A stretch of DNA of 8,686 nt, taken from positions 1 to 8,686 of the forward strand of contig JAEZKX010000247.1 of assembly GCA_023436025.1 (NCBI GenBank), given 5' to 3'. The notes beneath the pieces are model-generated. The model saw only the letters and a program-made list of their open reading frames with translations, had not been told where the DNA came from and searched no databases. This DNA comes from Pseudomonadota bacterium (GTDB taxonomy: Bacteria > Pseudomonadota > Gammaproteobacteria > Burkholderiales > Burkholderiaceae_C). Below, one piece after another: positions 1 to 6,044 of this stretch (positions within the stretch are counted from its first letter, which is position 1; each line of letters starts with the position of its first letter). Both the position numbers and the translations under genes were made by a program.

Positions 1-1148
1 CCCAGGCGCAGGCGGTCGCCGTCCTGCAAGGCGAAGGCCTGCCCGCGCGGCACGGAACGCGCCGCGCCTTCGCGCGGGATCAGCACCAACGGGCCGGCGG
101 CGCCGGTGACGGCGGCCGCGCCGTCGCCGACGCTCTCCAGCTCGCAGCCACCACCCACGATCTCGAGCGCCGCGCAATCGCGCGCATTGCCCACCAGGCG
201 GTTGGCAGCGCACAGCGCGCCGCGGTCCAGCGCACCCGACACCGACACGCCCTGCGCCGCCTGGCCCTCGCGGCCCAGGTCCTGCAACAGCGCCTGGATG
301 CCCGTGGCGCGCACGACCAGGGCCGCGCCTTCCAGCCCTGCCTGCGCGCCCGGCGCGGTGTTCGGCGCGGGGGCCGACGCACTGTCCGGTGCACTGTCCG
401 GTGCACTGTCCGACGCACTGGTTGGCGCACTGGTTGGCGCACTGGTTGGCGCACTGGTTGACGCACTGGTTGACGCACTGGTTGGCGCACCCTTGCGCGC
501 GACGGCCGTGCGCGGCGCCGGCACGGCCACCAGGGTCCGGTCCGCCTCGACGAAACGCACGCGGTAACCCGGTTGCAGCAGCGCGGGCGGCGCGCGCTCC
601 AGGTCCCACATGCGCTCGCGCGTCACGCCGATCAGTTGCCAGCCGCCGGGGCTGTCCTGGGGGTACACCGCGCTGAAACCGCCGGCCAGCGCCACCGAGC
701 CGGCGGGCACGCGGGTGCGCGGCGTCTTGCGGCGCGGGACGTCGAGCGCCGTCGAGCCGGCGCTGAGGTAGGCGAAGCCGGGCGCGAAGCCGGTGAAGGC
801 CACCGTGTACTCCATGGCCGTGTGGCGCTCGACCACCTGGCGCGGCGTGATGCCCAGCAGCGTGGCCACTTCCTGCAGGTCCTCGCCGCGGTAGTCGACC
901 GCGATCTCCACCAGCGGACTGGCGCGTTCGACCTGGCGGTCGAGGCGGCGCGCCGCCACGCGCCGCACCAGTTCTTCCTCGGGCAAGGTGACCGGGCAAT
1001 AGCGCACCAGCAGCGTGCGCGCGGCGGGCACGATGTCGCGCACGCCGGCGATGGGATCGTCCTGCAGTGAGGCCAGGAGCGCCAGCGTCTGCCGCAGGTC
1101 GTCGAGTTCGACCAGCGTGGCGCCGAGGTTGGCGCTCAGGAAGCGCAT
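1..1148 (-). CDS. pxpBC: Fused 5-oxoprolinase subunits B and C (PxpB-PxpC), 3' end beyond window
   Basis: One open minus-strand frame runs from the ATG at 1148 to the left edge, giving 382 visible residues without a stop. Residues 1 to about 215 are a PxpB/KipI-type domain (allophanate hydrolase subunit 1 family), with the hallmarks GFAPGFAYL (120-128), [20 protein letters not shown] and [10 protein letters not shown]. From about residue 270 a PxpC/KipA-type domain begins: [20 protein letters not shown], then AANRLVGN and ALEIVGGG. Residues about 222-257 between them are a Thr/Ser/Ala/Pro/Asp repeat linker. PxpB and PxpC are usually separate proteins that join PxpA in ATP-dependent hydrolysis of 5-oxoproline to glutamate in the cytoplasm; fused forms of this family are known. 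The start overlaps the end of pxpA by 13 bases, which suggests translational coupling. Urea amidolyase or allophanate hydrolase is an alternative for the family, but the adjacent pxpA argues for 5-oxoprolinase. The PxpC part is truncated by the window edge. Confidence 0.9.
   Translation of the reverse strand, partial: MRFLSANLGATLVELDDLRQTLALLASLQDDPIAGVRDIVPAARTLLVRYCPVTLPEEELVRRVAARRLDRQVERASPLVEIAVDYRGEDLQEVATLLGITPRQVVERHTAMEYTVAFTGFAPGFAYLSAGSTALDVPRRKTPRTRVPAGSVALAGGFSAVYPQDSPGGWQLIGVTRERMWDLERAPPALLQPGYRVRFVEADRTLVAVPAPRTAVARKGAPTSASTSASTSAPTSAPTSAPTSASDSAPDSAPDSASAPAPNTAPGAQAGLEGAALVVRATGIQALLQDLGREGQAAQGVSVSGALDRGALCAANRLVGNARDCAALEIVGGGCELESVGDGAAAVTGAAGPLVLIPREGAARSVPRGQAFALQDGDRLRL
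379..486. repeat. Nine tandem 12-bp units encoding the PxpB-PxpC linker
   Basis: Nine consecutive 12-base units begin with GCACTG on the plus strand. Three are of the form GCACTGTCCGGT/GAC (379-414) and six of the form GCACTGGTTGGC/GAC (415-486). Because 12 is a multiple of three, the array stays in frame. Read on the minus strand it gives four-residue units such as TSAP, TSAS and DSAP. Near-identical units point to recent slippage expansion. The product would be a flexible, probably disordered tether between the two enzyme domains. Confidence 0.93.
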
Positions 1149-1915
1149 CCAGCGGCTCGGTCCACGAAGGCGCGCAGCGCGACGCCCGCGCCTACCAGCT
1201 CCCGGCGCACCTGGCGCGCCATGGCGACGGCCGCCGGCGAGTCGCCGTGCACGCAGATCGACTCGGCGGCGATGCGCACCTCGCTTCCGTCGATGGCGGG
1301 CAGCACGCCTTCGCGGGCCAGCCGCAGCATGCGCGCGGCCACCTGGGCGGGGTCGTGCAGCACCGCGCCGGCCTGGCGGCGCGACACCAGCGTGCCCTCG
1401 GGCGTGTAGGCGCGGTCGGCGAAGGCTTCGGCCACCACGCGCAGGCCTTCGGCGCGCGCCCAGCCGATCAGGGGCGCGCCGGCGAGCGCGACCAGCACCA
1501 GCTGCGGGTCGACCGCGCGGATGGCGGCGATCACGTCGCGCGCCTGGCGCTCGTCGTGCGCGATGGTGTTGTAGAGGGCGCCGTGCGGCTTGACGTAGCG
1601 CACCGTGGTGCCGGCGGCGCGCGCCAGGCCCTGCAGCGCGCCGATCTGGTAGATGACGCCGGCGCGCAGGTCGGCGCTGGCGATGTCCATGTCGCGGCGC
1701 CCGAAGCCCACCAGGTCGGGGTAGCTGACGTGGGCGCCGACCGCGACGCCGCGCTCGGCGGCGCCCGCGAGCGTGCGCAGGATGCCGGCCGGGTCGCCGG
1801 CGTGGAAGCCGCAGGCCACGTTGGCGCTGGTCACCACGTCCAGCATGGCGAGGTCGTCCCCCATGGTCCAGGCCCCGAAGCTTTCGCCGAGATCGCTGTT
1901 CAGGTCGATATGCAT
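1136..1915 (-). CDS. pxpA: 5-oxoprolinase subunit PxpA (LamB/YcsF family)
   Basis: This is a 259-residue protein, close to the usual length of about 250 for the family. It carries the family motifs in order: [16 protein letters not shown] at the N terminus, [53 protein letters not shown] and SICVHGDSP. PxpA works with PxpB and PxpC as the cytoplasmic 5-oxoprolinase that turns pyroglutamate into glutamate at the cost of ATP. I chose the ATG at 1915 because homology begins exactly there and a purine-rich AGAGGACCAAGGG sits just upstream. The frame stays open to 2068, but that extension has no family character and crosses the likely promoter and operator. The gene is first in a minus-strand operon with pxpBC and diverges from the GntR regulator. 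I am sure of the family; activity is inferred from the complete PxpABC set. Confidence 0.95.
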   Translation of the reverse strand: MHIDLNSDLGESFGAWTMGDDLAMLDVVTSANVACGFHAGDPAGILRTLAGAAERGVAVGAHVSYPDLVGFGRRDMDIASADLRAGVIYQIGALQGLARAAGTTVRYVKPHGALYNTIAHDERQARDVIAAIRAVDPQLVLVALAGAPLIGWARAEGLRVVAEAFADRAYTPEGTLVSRRQAGAVLHDPAQVAARMLRLAREGVLPAIDGSEVRIAAESICVHGDSPAAVAMARQVRRELVGAGVALRAFVDRAAGCAS

Positions 1916-2027
1916 CCCTTGGTCCTCTCTCGAGCCATGGCACCCGCGCCTTCCGCGGTGGTTGCGGTTGGAATGTGCGCCAACTGCGAAGTGCCGGGGG
2001 CCGCGAAAGGCCGGCCGGCGGACACCT

Positions 2028-2045
2028 TGCAAGGGTTGATCCACA
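2028..2045 (-). promoter_or_regulatory. Weak sigma-54-like promoter before pxpA
   Basis: The minus strand reads TGTGGATCAACCCTTGCA. The -12 element TTGCA is perfect and GG-N10-GC spacing is exact, but the -24 box TGGATCA matches the consensus TGGCACG only in part. Transcription would start near 2017, about 100 bases before the pxpA ATG. On its own this would be a marginal call. The two better copies before the dctP genes make it more credible. Confidence 0.4.
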
Positions 2046-2054
2046 ATTCCTAAA

Positions 2055-2068
2055 GGATTGTTGAACAA
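2055..2068. promoter_or_regulatory. Putative GntR operator, copy 1 (pxpA/gntR intergenic)
   Basis: GGATTGTTGAACAA contains the 11-base palindrome TTGTT-G-AACAA (2058-2068). It fits the TNGTNNNACNA pattern known for FadR/FCD-type GntR regulators. The same 14 bases recur before dctP1. The position between pxpA and the regulator gene suits control of the pxp operon and autoregulation. Binding by the adjacent regulator is inferred. Confidence 0.7.
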
Positions 2069-2076
2069 GTGTCGGG

Positions 2077-2085
2077 ATCATAGCA
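2077..2085 (-). promoter_or_regulatory. Possible sigma-70 extended -10 element for pxpA
   Basis: The minus strand reads TGCTATGAT, a TG-N extended -10 motif with a five-of-six match to TATAAT. I see no good -35 box upstream. Transcription would start near 2070, so the palindrome at 2058-2068 would cover the first transcribed bases, a normal place for a repressor. It is an alternative to, or an addition to, the sigma-54-like site closer to the gene. Confidence 0.35.
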
Positions 2086-2157
2086 GTGTCGGTTATCCTG
2101 CGGTACCCCAGCTCTGCCATTCGAGAGCGCGTACGAAAGTTCCATCCACCCGCAGCC

Positions 2158-2835
2158 ATGGTCTCCAGCCGCCCCGCCCCACCCCCTGCCGAAACGCTCA
2201 CGGAACGCGTGGGCGAACAGTTGCGGCGCAAGATCACCCAGGGTGAACTGGTGCCGGGCCAGCGGCTGTCGGAGCAGGCCCTGAGCGACGCGCTCGGGGT
2301 TTCGCGCAACACGCTGCGCGAAGCCTTCCGCGTGCTGGCCAAGGACGGACTGGTGAAGCACGCGCCCAACCGGGGCGTGTTCGTGGCGGTCCCCAGCATC
2401 GCCACCATCATCGACATCTACCGCGTGCGCCGGCTGATCGAATGCCAGGCGCTTGCCCAGGCCTATCCGCGCCATCCGGCCAAGGCCAAGATGCGCGCCG
2501 CGGTGGAGAAGGCGCTGAAGCACCGCGAGGTCGCCGACTGGCCGGGCGTCGGCACCGCCAACATGGAATTCCACATGGCCATCGTGGAACTGGCGGACAG
2601 CGAACGGCTGAACATGATGTTCGCGCCGGTGCTGGCGGAGCTGCGCCTGGCCTTCGGGCTGCTGGAGGACGCCGAGTTCCTGCATGCGCCCTATGTCGAC
2701 ATGAACGTGAAGATCCTGGAACTGGCGGAAGCGGGCGAATACGCCAGGGCGGCGGCCACGCTGCAGGAGTACCTCGCCCACTCCGAACGCATCGTCCTCG
2801 CGGTCTACGCGCGCCGCACGGCCCAGCAGGGCTGA
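2158..2835 (+). CDS. GntR-family (FCD-type) transcriptional regulator
   Basis: A 225-residue protein with an N-terminal winged helix of GntR type (about 14-78): LTERVGEQLRRKI, GELVPGQRLSEQALSDALG, the recognition region VSRNTLREAFRVLAKDGL and the wing motif NRGVFV. The C-terminal part (about 85-220) is an all-helical FCD ligand domain, with NMEFH (135-139) and the final H208. Canonical FCD proteins bind metal through one Asp and three His. Here the usual Asp position appears to be Asn135 and one His position Asn183, while H139 and H208 remain. I chose the ATG at 2158. The frame is open from a GTG at 2086, but residues before 2158 do not look like the family and that start lies close to the operator. 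Neither start has a strong Shine-Dalgarno sequence. Its place between pxpA and the TRAP genes suggests it senses pyroglutamate or a related acid; that is inference. Confidence 0.9.
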   Translation: MVSSRPAPPPAETLTERVGEQLRRKITQGELVPGQRLSEQALSDALGVSRNTLREAFRVLAKDGLVKHAPNRGVFVAVPSIATIIDIYRVRRLIECQALAQAYPRHPAKAKMRAAVEKALKHREVADWPGVGTANMEFHMAIVELADSERLNMMFAPVLAELRLAFGLLEDAEFLHAPYVDMNVKILELAEAGEYARAAATLQEYLAHSERIVLAVYARRTAQQG

Positions 2836-2962
2836 TCCCGCCGCGGCGCAGCGCACCGCTGGCCAACTGACGCATCCATCCCGGTGCAGCCATGCACCGC
2901 CGTCAGGCCCAAGTGCGCCGAAAAGCTCCCATATTGGGCTGGATCCTAGGGTTCGTTCTACC

Positions 2963-2990
2963 TTGACGCATGGATTGTTGAACAAATAAT
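2963..2990 (+). promoter_or_regulatory. Possible sigma-70 promoter for dctP1, overlapping the operator
   Basis: TTGACG (2963-2968, five of six to consensus) is followed after 16 bases by AATAAT (2985-2990, five of six). The putative operator 2972-2985 fills the spacer and touches the -10 box, the classic arrangement for repression. A stronger sigma-54-like element lies just downstream, so either or both could serve dctP1. Confidence 0.45.
2972..2985. promoter_or_regulatory. Putative GntR operator, copy 2 (upstream of dctP1)
   Basis: The same 14 bases, GGATTGTTGAACAA, as at 2055-2068, with the palindromic core at 2975-2985. Flanking bases differ, so the identity stops at the motif. It lies nine bases upstream of the GG of the sigma-54-like promoter and inside the possible sigma-70 promoter. 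It links the transporter genes to the regulator encoded immediately upstream. Confidence 0.7.
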
Positions 2991-2992
2991 CG

Positions 2993-3010
2993 CTGGCACA
3001 TCAATTGCAT
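2993..3010 (+). promoter_or_regulatory. Sigma-54 (-24/-12) promoter before dctP1
   Basis: CTGGCACATCAATTGCAT matches the RpoN consensus YTGGCACG-N4-TTGCW at all but the last base of the -24 box. The GG (2995-2996) and GC (3007-3008) are separated by exactly ten bases. Transcription would start near 3020, about 22 bases before the dctP1 ATG. Sigma-54 promoters need an enhancer-binding protein; none is encoded in the window. Confidence 0.7.
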
Positions 3011-3041
3011 TTGCCACATTGTTCGCCAACCAGCCCTTCCC

Positions 3042-4031
3042 ATGATCAGCACGAACCTCTCCATCTTCAAGAAAGCCCTGCTCCTCGCGGCAGTCTCCGC
3101 CAGCTGCGCCACAGCCTTGGCGCAAACGAAGTGGGACCTGCCCAGCGCCTACCCGGCCTCCAACTTCCACACGGAGAACCTCACCCAGTTCGTCCAGGAC
3201 GTGGACAAGGCCACCAGCGGCAAGCTGAAGATCACCGTGCATCCGAACGCGGCCCTCTACAAGGCGCCGGAGATCAAGCGTGCGGTGCAGGGCGGCCAGG
3301 CCCAGGCCGGCGAAGTGCTGCTGGGCAACTTCCAGAACGAATGGCAGCCCTTCGGCATCGACGGCATTCCCTTCCTGGCCGACAGCTACGCCAGCGCGCG
3401 CAAGCTGTACGAGGCGCAGAAGCCCGTGCTGACCAGGAAGCTGGGCGAGCAGAACATGCTGCTGCTGTACACCGTGCCGTGGCAGCCGCAGGGCATCTAC
3501 TCGAAGAAGCCGCTGCAATCGGTGGCCGACCTCAAGGGCATCAAGTGGCGTGCCTACAGCCCGGCCACCTCGCGCATCGCCGAACTGGCGCTCGCTCAAC
3601 CGGTCACGGTGCAGGCGGCGGAACTGTCGCAGGCGCTCGCCACCGGCGTGGTCGAGTCCTTCATGACCTCCAGCGCCACCGGCTACGACGCCAAGGTGTT
3701 CGAGCATGTCAAGCATTACTACGCCACCAACGCCTGGCTGCCGAAGAACGCGGTGCTGGTGAACAAGGCGGCCTTCGAGGCGCTGGACAAGCCGACGCAG
3801 GAGGCCGTGATGCGCGCGGCCGCGGCCGCCGAGCAGCGTGGCTGGCAGCTGTCGGAACAGAAGGAACGTGAGTACATCGACCTGCTGAAAAAGAATGGCA
3901 TGCAGGTGCTGGAGCCGACGGCCGCCATGAAGGCCGACCTGCGCAAGATCGGCGACACCATGCTGACCGAGTGGGTCCAGAAGGCCGGGCCGGACGGCCA
4001 GGCCATCGTCGACGCCTATCGCAAGCGCTGA
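3042..4031 (+). CDS. dctP: TRAP transporter solute-binding protein, probable pyroglutamate receptor 1
   Basis: A 329-residue periplasmic receptor of the DctP family. Residues 1-27 form a Sec signal peptide: KK near the N terminus, a hydrophobic stretch from residue 12, and ATALA before cleavage, giving a mature protein starting QTKWDLP. The family segment KWRAYSP (168-174) holds R170, the arginine that in TRAP receptors binds the ligand carboxylate. Other conserved stretches are GGQAQAGEVLLGNFQNEWQPF and AWLPKNAVLVNKAAF. It delivers a carboxylic acid to the DctQM permease encoded next. B. pertussis DctP6/DctP7 are TRAP receptors known to bind pyroglutamate, and the adjacent 5-oxoprolinase genes point the same way; assignment to that subfamily is inference. 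The ATG has no clear Shine-Dalgarno sequence, but the signal peptide begins exactly there. Both a GntR-type operator and a sigma-54-like promoter lie upstream. Confidence 0.93.
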   Translation: MISTNLSIFKKALLLAAVSASCATALAQTKWDLPSAYPASNFHTENLTQFVQDVDKATSGKLKITVHPNAALYKAPEIKRAVQGGQAQAGEVLLGNFQNEWQPFGIDGIPFLADSYASARKLYEAQKPVLTRKLGEQNMLLLYTVPWQPQGIYSKKPLQSVADLKGIKWRAYSPATSRIAELALAQPVTVQAAELSQALATGVVESFMTSSATGYDAKVFEHVKHYYATNAWLPKNAVLVNKAAFEALDKPTQEAVMRAAAAAEQRGWQLSEQKEREYIDLLKKNGMQVLEPTAAMKADLRKIGDTMLTEWVQKAGPDGQAIVDAYRKR

Positions 4032-4051
4032 TCGGTGCTTCCGCGTTGCGG

Positions 4052-4072
4052 GTGCAGGCCCCAGGCCTACAC
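4052..4072 (+). other. Hairpin between dctP1 and dctQ
   Basis: The 120-base gap between dctP1 and dctQ contains AGGCC (4056-4060), a CCA loop and GGCCT (4064-4068). After one mismatch, three further pairs (GTG/CAC) extend the stem. No T-tract follows, so it is not a standard terminator. Such hairpins after a binding-protein gene often lower expression of the permease genes or protect the upstream mRNA. That role is inferred. Confidence 0.4.
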
Positions 4073-4151
4073 TCGCCGTGAAACCGCCGCAACCCGCCTG
4101 CCGCGCGGCGCATTCGCACCGACCCGCCCAGAACGACAACGAGGGGAAAGC

Positions 4152-4661
4152 ATGCGACGCTTCCTGGACTTCCTGTACGACGGCTGCGCCTGGCTCGCGG
4201 CCGTCGCGATGATCGGCGTGCTGCTGATGGTCCTGCTCTCCATCGCCAGCCGCCAGTTCGGCTTCCACGTGGCCGGCACCGATGCCTATGCAGGCTACAG
4301 CATGGCCGCCGCCGGCTTCCTGGCCCTGGCCCACACGTTCAAGCGCAACGAGCACATCCGCGTCACGCTGATCATCGGCCGGCTGCATGGCGCCAGGAAG
4401 CGCGCCCTCGAGATCTGGGCCCTCTCCGCCGGCACGCTGCTGGCGGCGCTGTTCGCCTTCTATTCCGTGCGGCTCGCCTGGCAGTCGCACACCATGCACG
4501 ACATCTCCACCGGCAACGACGCCACGCCCCTGTGGATCCCGCAGATCGCCATGGCGGTCGGCACCGTGGTCCTGCTGATCGCCTTCATCGACGAGTGGGT
4601 GGCCGAGTTGCGCGGCACGCGCGCCGACTTCTCCAGCGAGGAGGCCCTGCACAATGAATGA
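4152..4661 (+). CDS. dctQ: TRAP transporter small permease subunit (DctQ)
   Basis: A 169-residue inner-membrane protein, normal in size for DctQ. Four hydrophobic segments can be seen at roughly residues 12-32, 45-62, 82-105 and 130-150. The family features are the Arg after the first helix (SIASRQFGF) and the motif FKRNEHIRVTLI after the second, equivalent to the usual G-H-I-x-V pattern. DctQ pairs with DctM to form the ion-driven permease that takes substrate from the periplasmic receptor. I chose the ATG at 4152 because GAGGGGAAAG sits directly before it and the protein then starts as the family does; the frame is open further up, to 4035, without family character. The end overlaps dctM by eight bases, so the two are probably translationally coupled. 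Confidence 0.93.
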   Translation: MRRFLDFLYDGCAWLAAVAMIGVLLMVLLSIASRQFGFHVAGTDAYAGYSMAAAGFLALAHTFKRNEHIRVTLIIGRLHGARKRALEIWALSAGTLLAALFAFYSVRLAWQSHTMHDISTGNDATPLWIPQIAMAVGTVVLLIAFIDEWVAELRGTRADFSSEEALHNE

Positions 4662-5949
4662 GATCCTGGTCACCACCCTCCTGATCGTCACGCTGTTCCT
4701 GCTCCTGGGCAGCAGCGTCTGGATCGGGCTCACGCTCGGCGGCGTCGCCTGGATCGGCATGCAGCTGTTCTCGTCGCGGCCGGCCGGCGACGCCATGGCC
4801 GTCACCGTCTGGGGCTCGGCCTCGAGCTGGACCCTCACCGCCTTGCCGCTGTTCATCTGGATGGGCGAGATCCTGTTTCGCACCAAGCTGAGCGAAAGCA
4901 TGTTCCGCGGCCTGGCGCCCTGGGTCGGCCGCCTGCCGGGCCGCCTGCTGCACACCAACGTGATCGGCTGCACCATCTTCGCGGCGGTGTCCGGGTCGTC
5001 CGCGGCGACCTGCGCCACCATCGGCAAGATGACCCTGCCCGAACTGCGCCGGCGCGGCTACCCGGACGAGATCACCATCGGGTCGCTGGCTGGCGCCGGC
5101 ACGCTGGGCCTGCTGATCCCGCCCTCGATCATCATGATCGTCTACGGCGTGTCGGCCGACGTCTCCATCGCCAAGCTGTTCGTCGCCGGCATCTTCCCCG
5201 GAATAGTGCTGGCGGGGCTGTTCTCCGGCTACCTGGCGATCTGGGCGCTCCTGCACAAGGACCGCATCCCGCGCCCCGACCGGACCCTGCGCCTGGTCGA
5301 GAAACTGGGCGAGTCGCGCCACCTGATCCCGGTGGTGCTCCTGATCGGCGCCGTGCTCGGCTCCATCTACGCCGGCATCGCCACCGCCACCGAAGCGGCC
5401 GCCGTCGGCGTGGTGGGCGCACTGGTGCTGTCCGCCGTGCAGGGGTCGCTCAGCTGGGCCACCTTCCGCGAATCGCTGCTGGGCGCGACGCGCCTGTACT
5501 GCATGATCGCGCTGATCCTGGCCGGCGCCGCCTTCCTCACGCTGTCCATGGGCTACATCGGCCTGCCGCGGCACCTGGCGGAGTTCGTCGGCTCGCTCGG
5601 CCTGTCGCCCTTCATGCTGATGGTGGCCCTGGCCCTGTTCTACATCCTCCTGGGCTGCTTCCTCGACGGCATCTCCATGGTGGTGCTCACCATGGGCGTC
5701 ATCCTGCCCACGGTGCAGGCGGCCGGCTACGACCTGGTGTGGTTCGGCATCTTCATCGTGATCGTCGTGGAGATGGCGCAGATCACGCCGCCGGTGGGCT
5801 TCAACCTGTTCGTGCTGCAGGGCATGACCGGCCGCGAGATCACCTGGATCGCCCGCGTGACCGCGCCGTTCTTCTTCCTGATGTGCGCCATGGTGCTGCT
5901 GCTGTGGTTCGTGCCTGGCATCGCCACCTGGCTGCCTTCCAAGATGTGA
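4654..5949 (+). CDS. dctM: TRAP transporter large permease subunit (DctM)
   Basis: A 431-residue polytopic membrane protein of the usual DctM length, rich in hydrophobic helices throughout. Family landmarks are SGSSAATCATIGKMTLPEL (from S113), AGTLGLLIPPSIIMIVYGV (LIPPS at 154-158) and QITPPVGFNLFVLQGM (TPPVGFN at 378-384). These belong to the two inverted-repeat transport halves. DctM carries the substrate path and uses an ion gradient, commonly sodium in studied TRAP systems. The start ATG at 4654 lies inside the end of dctQ, with GAGGAGG just upstream. Only one QM pair is present for two dctP genes, so it probably serves both receptors. Substrate cannot be read from DctM itself; pyroglutamate is inferred from context. 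Confidence 0.95.
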   Translation: MNEILVTTLLIVTLFLLLGSSVWIGLTLGGVAWIGMQLFSSRPAGDAMAVTVWGSASSWTLTALPLFIWMGEILFRTKLSESMFRGLAPWVGRLPGRLLHTNVIGCTIFAAVSGSSAATCATIGKMTLPELRRRGYPDEITIGSLAGAGTLGLLIPPSIIMIVYGVSADVSIAKLFVAGIFPGIVLAGLFSGYLAIWALLHKDRIPRPDRTLRLVEKLGESRHLIPVVLLIGAVLGSIYAGIATATEAAAVGVVGALVLSAVQGSLSWATFRESLLGATRLYCMIALILAGAAFLTLSMGYIGLPRHLAEFVGSLGLSPFMLMVALALFYILLGCFLDGISMVVLTMGVILPTVQAAGYDLVWFGIFIVIVVEMAQITPPVGFNLFVLQGMTGREITWIARVTAPFFFLMCAMVLLLWFVPGIATWLPSKM

Positions 5950-5959
5950 CGCCACCCCG

Positions 5960-5982
5960 CCCCGCCAGCCGGGGAATCCCCC
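5960..5982 (+). terminator. Competing GC-rich hairpins after dctM
   Basis: CCCCG (5960-5964) can pair with CGGGG (5970-5974) over a five-base loop. Alternatively GGGG (5971-5974) can pair with CCCC (from 5978) over an AAT loop. The two structures exclude each other. No T-tract follows, so intrinsic termination is uncertain. The position before the dctP2 promoter suits partial termination or mRNA end protection. Confidence 0.3.
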
Positions 5983-5988
5983 ATCCAC

Positions 5989-6005
5989 TTGGCCCGGGAC
6001 TTGCA
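5989..6005 (+). promoter_or_regulatory. Sigma-54 (-24/-12) promoter before dctP2
   Basis: TTGGCCCGGGACTTGCA matches YTGGCACG-N4-TTGCW with one change in the -24 box (A to C). GG (5991-5992) and GC (6003-6004) are separated by exactly ten bases. Transcription would start near 6016, about 29 bases before the dctP2 ATG. The placement mirrors the site before dctP1, although the spacer sequences differ, so it does not look like a simple copied segment. Confidence 0.62.
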
Positions 6006-6044
6006 CGTAAGCTCATTTCATTCACCACCGCTCCCGGAGTCCCG

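Noticed and set aside
379..486. Tandem array as a CRISPR or iteron origin
   Set aside because: Units are 12 bp with no spacers, lie inside a coding region and encode a regular four-residue linker; no Cas or replication gene is nearby.
80..676. Repeat-bearing open frames in other frames across the 12-bp array (for example Arg/Gln/Pro/Val or His/Trp/Leu repeats)
   Set aside because: A 12-bp repeat keeps all six frames open. Only the minus-strand frame from 1148 has conserved domains on both sides of the array.
1067..2053. 328-codon plus-strand open frame opposite pxpA
   Set aside because: PxpA motifs on the minus strand account for this region; the plus-strand product has no recognisable family and is an antisense shadow.
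2086..2157. Longer GntR start at the GTG at 2086
   Set aside because: The added 24 residues do not resemble the family, and the start would lie just next to the operator and a possible divergent promoter. It cannot be fully excluded, since neither start has a strong ribosome binding site.
2050..2985. Minus-strand open frames starting MFNNP at 2068 and at 2985 as genes with a shared N terminus
   Set aside because: The shared start is simply the 14-bp operator read as codons. The frames run antisense to the regulator gene or through untranslated leader.
2958..5027. 689-codon minus-strand open frame opposite dctP1, dctQ and dctM
   Set aside because: It lies antisense to three clearly conserved genes and its translation is low-complexity, His/Arg/Gln-rich sequence typical of antisense frames in GC-rich DNA.
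4585..6006. 473-codon minus-strand open frame opposite dctM
   Set aside because: Composition is dominated by Asp, His, Gln, Arg and Gly with no domain pattern; dctM on the other strand explains the region fully.
5739..6044. N-terminal extension of dctP2 overlapping dctM
   Set aside because: The receptor needs its signal peptide at the N terminus, which begins at the ATG at 6045 with a good GGAG upstream.
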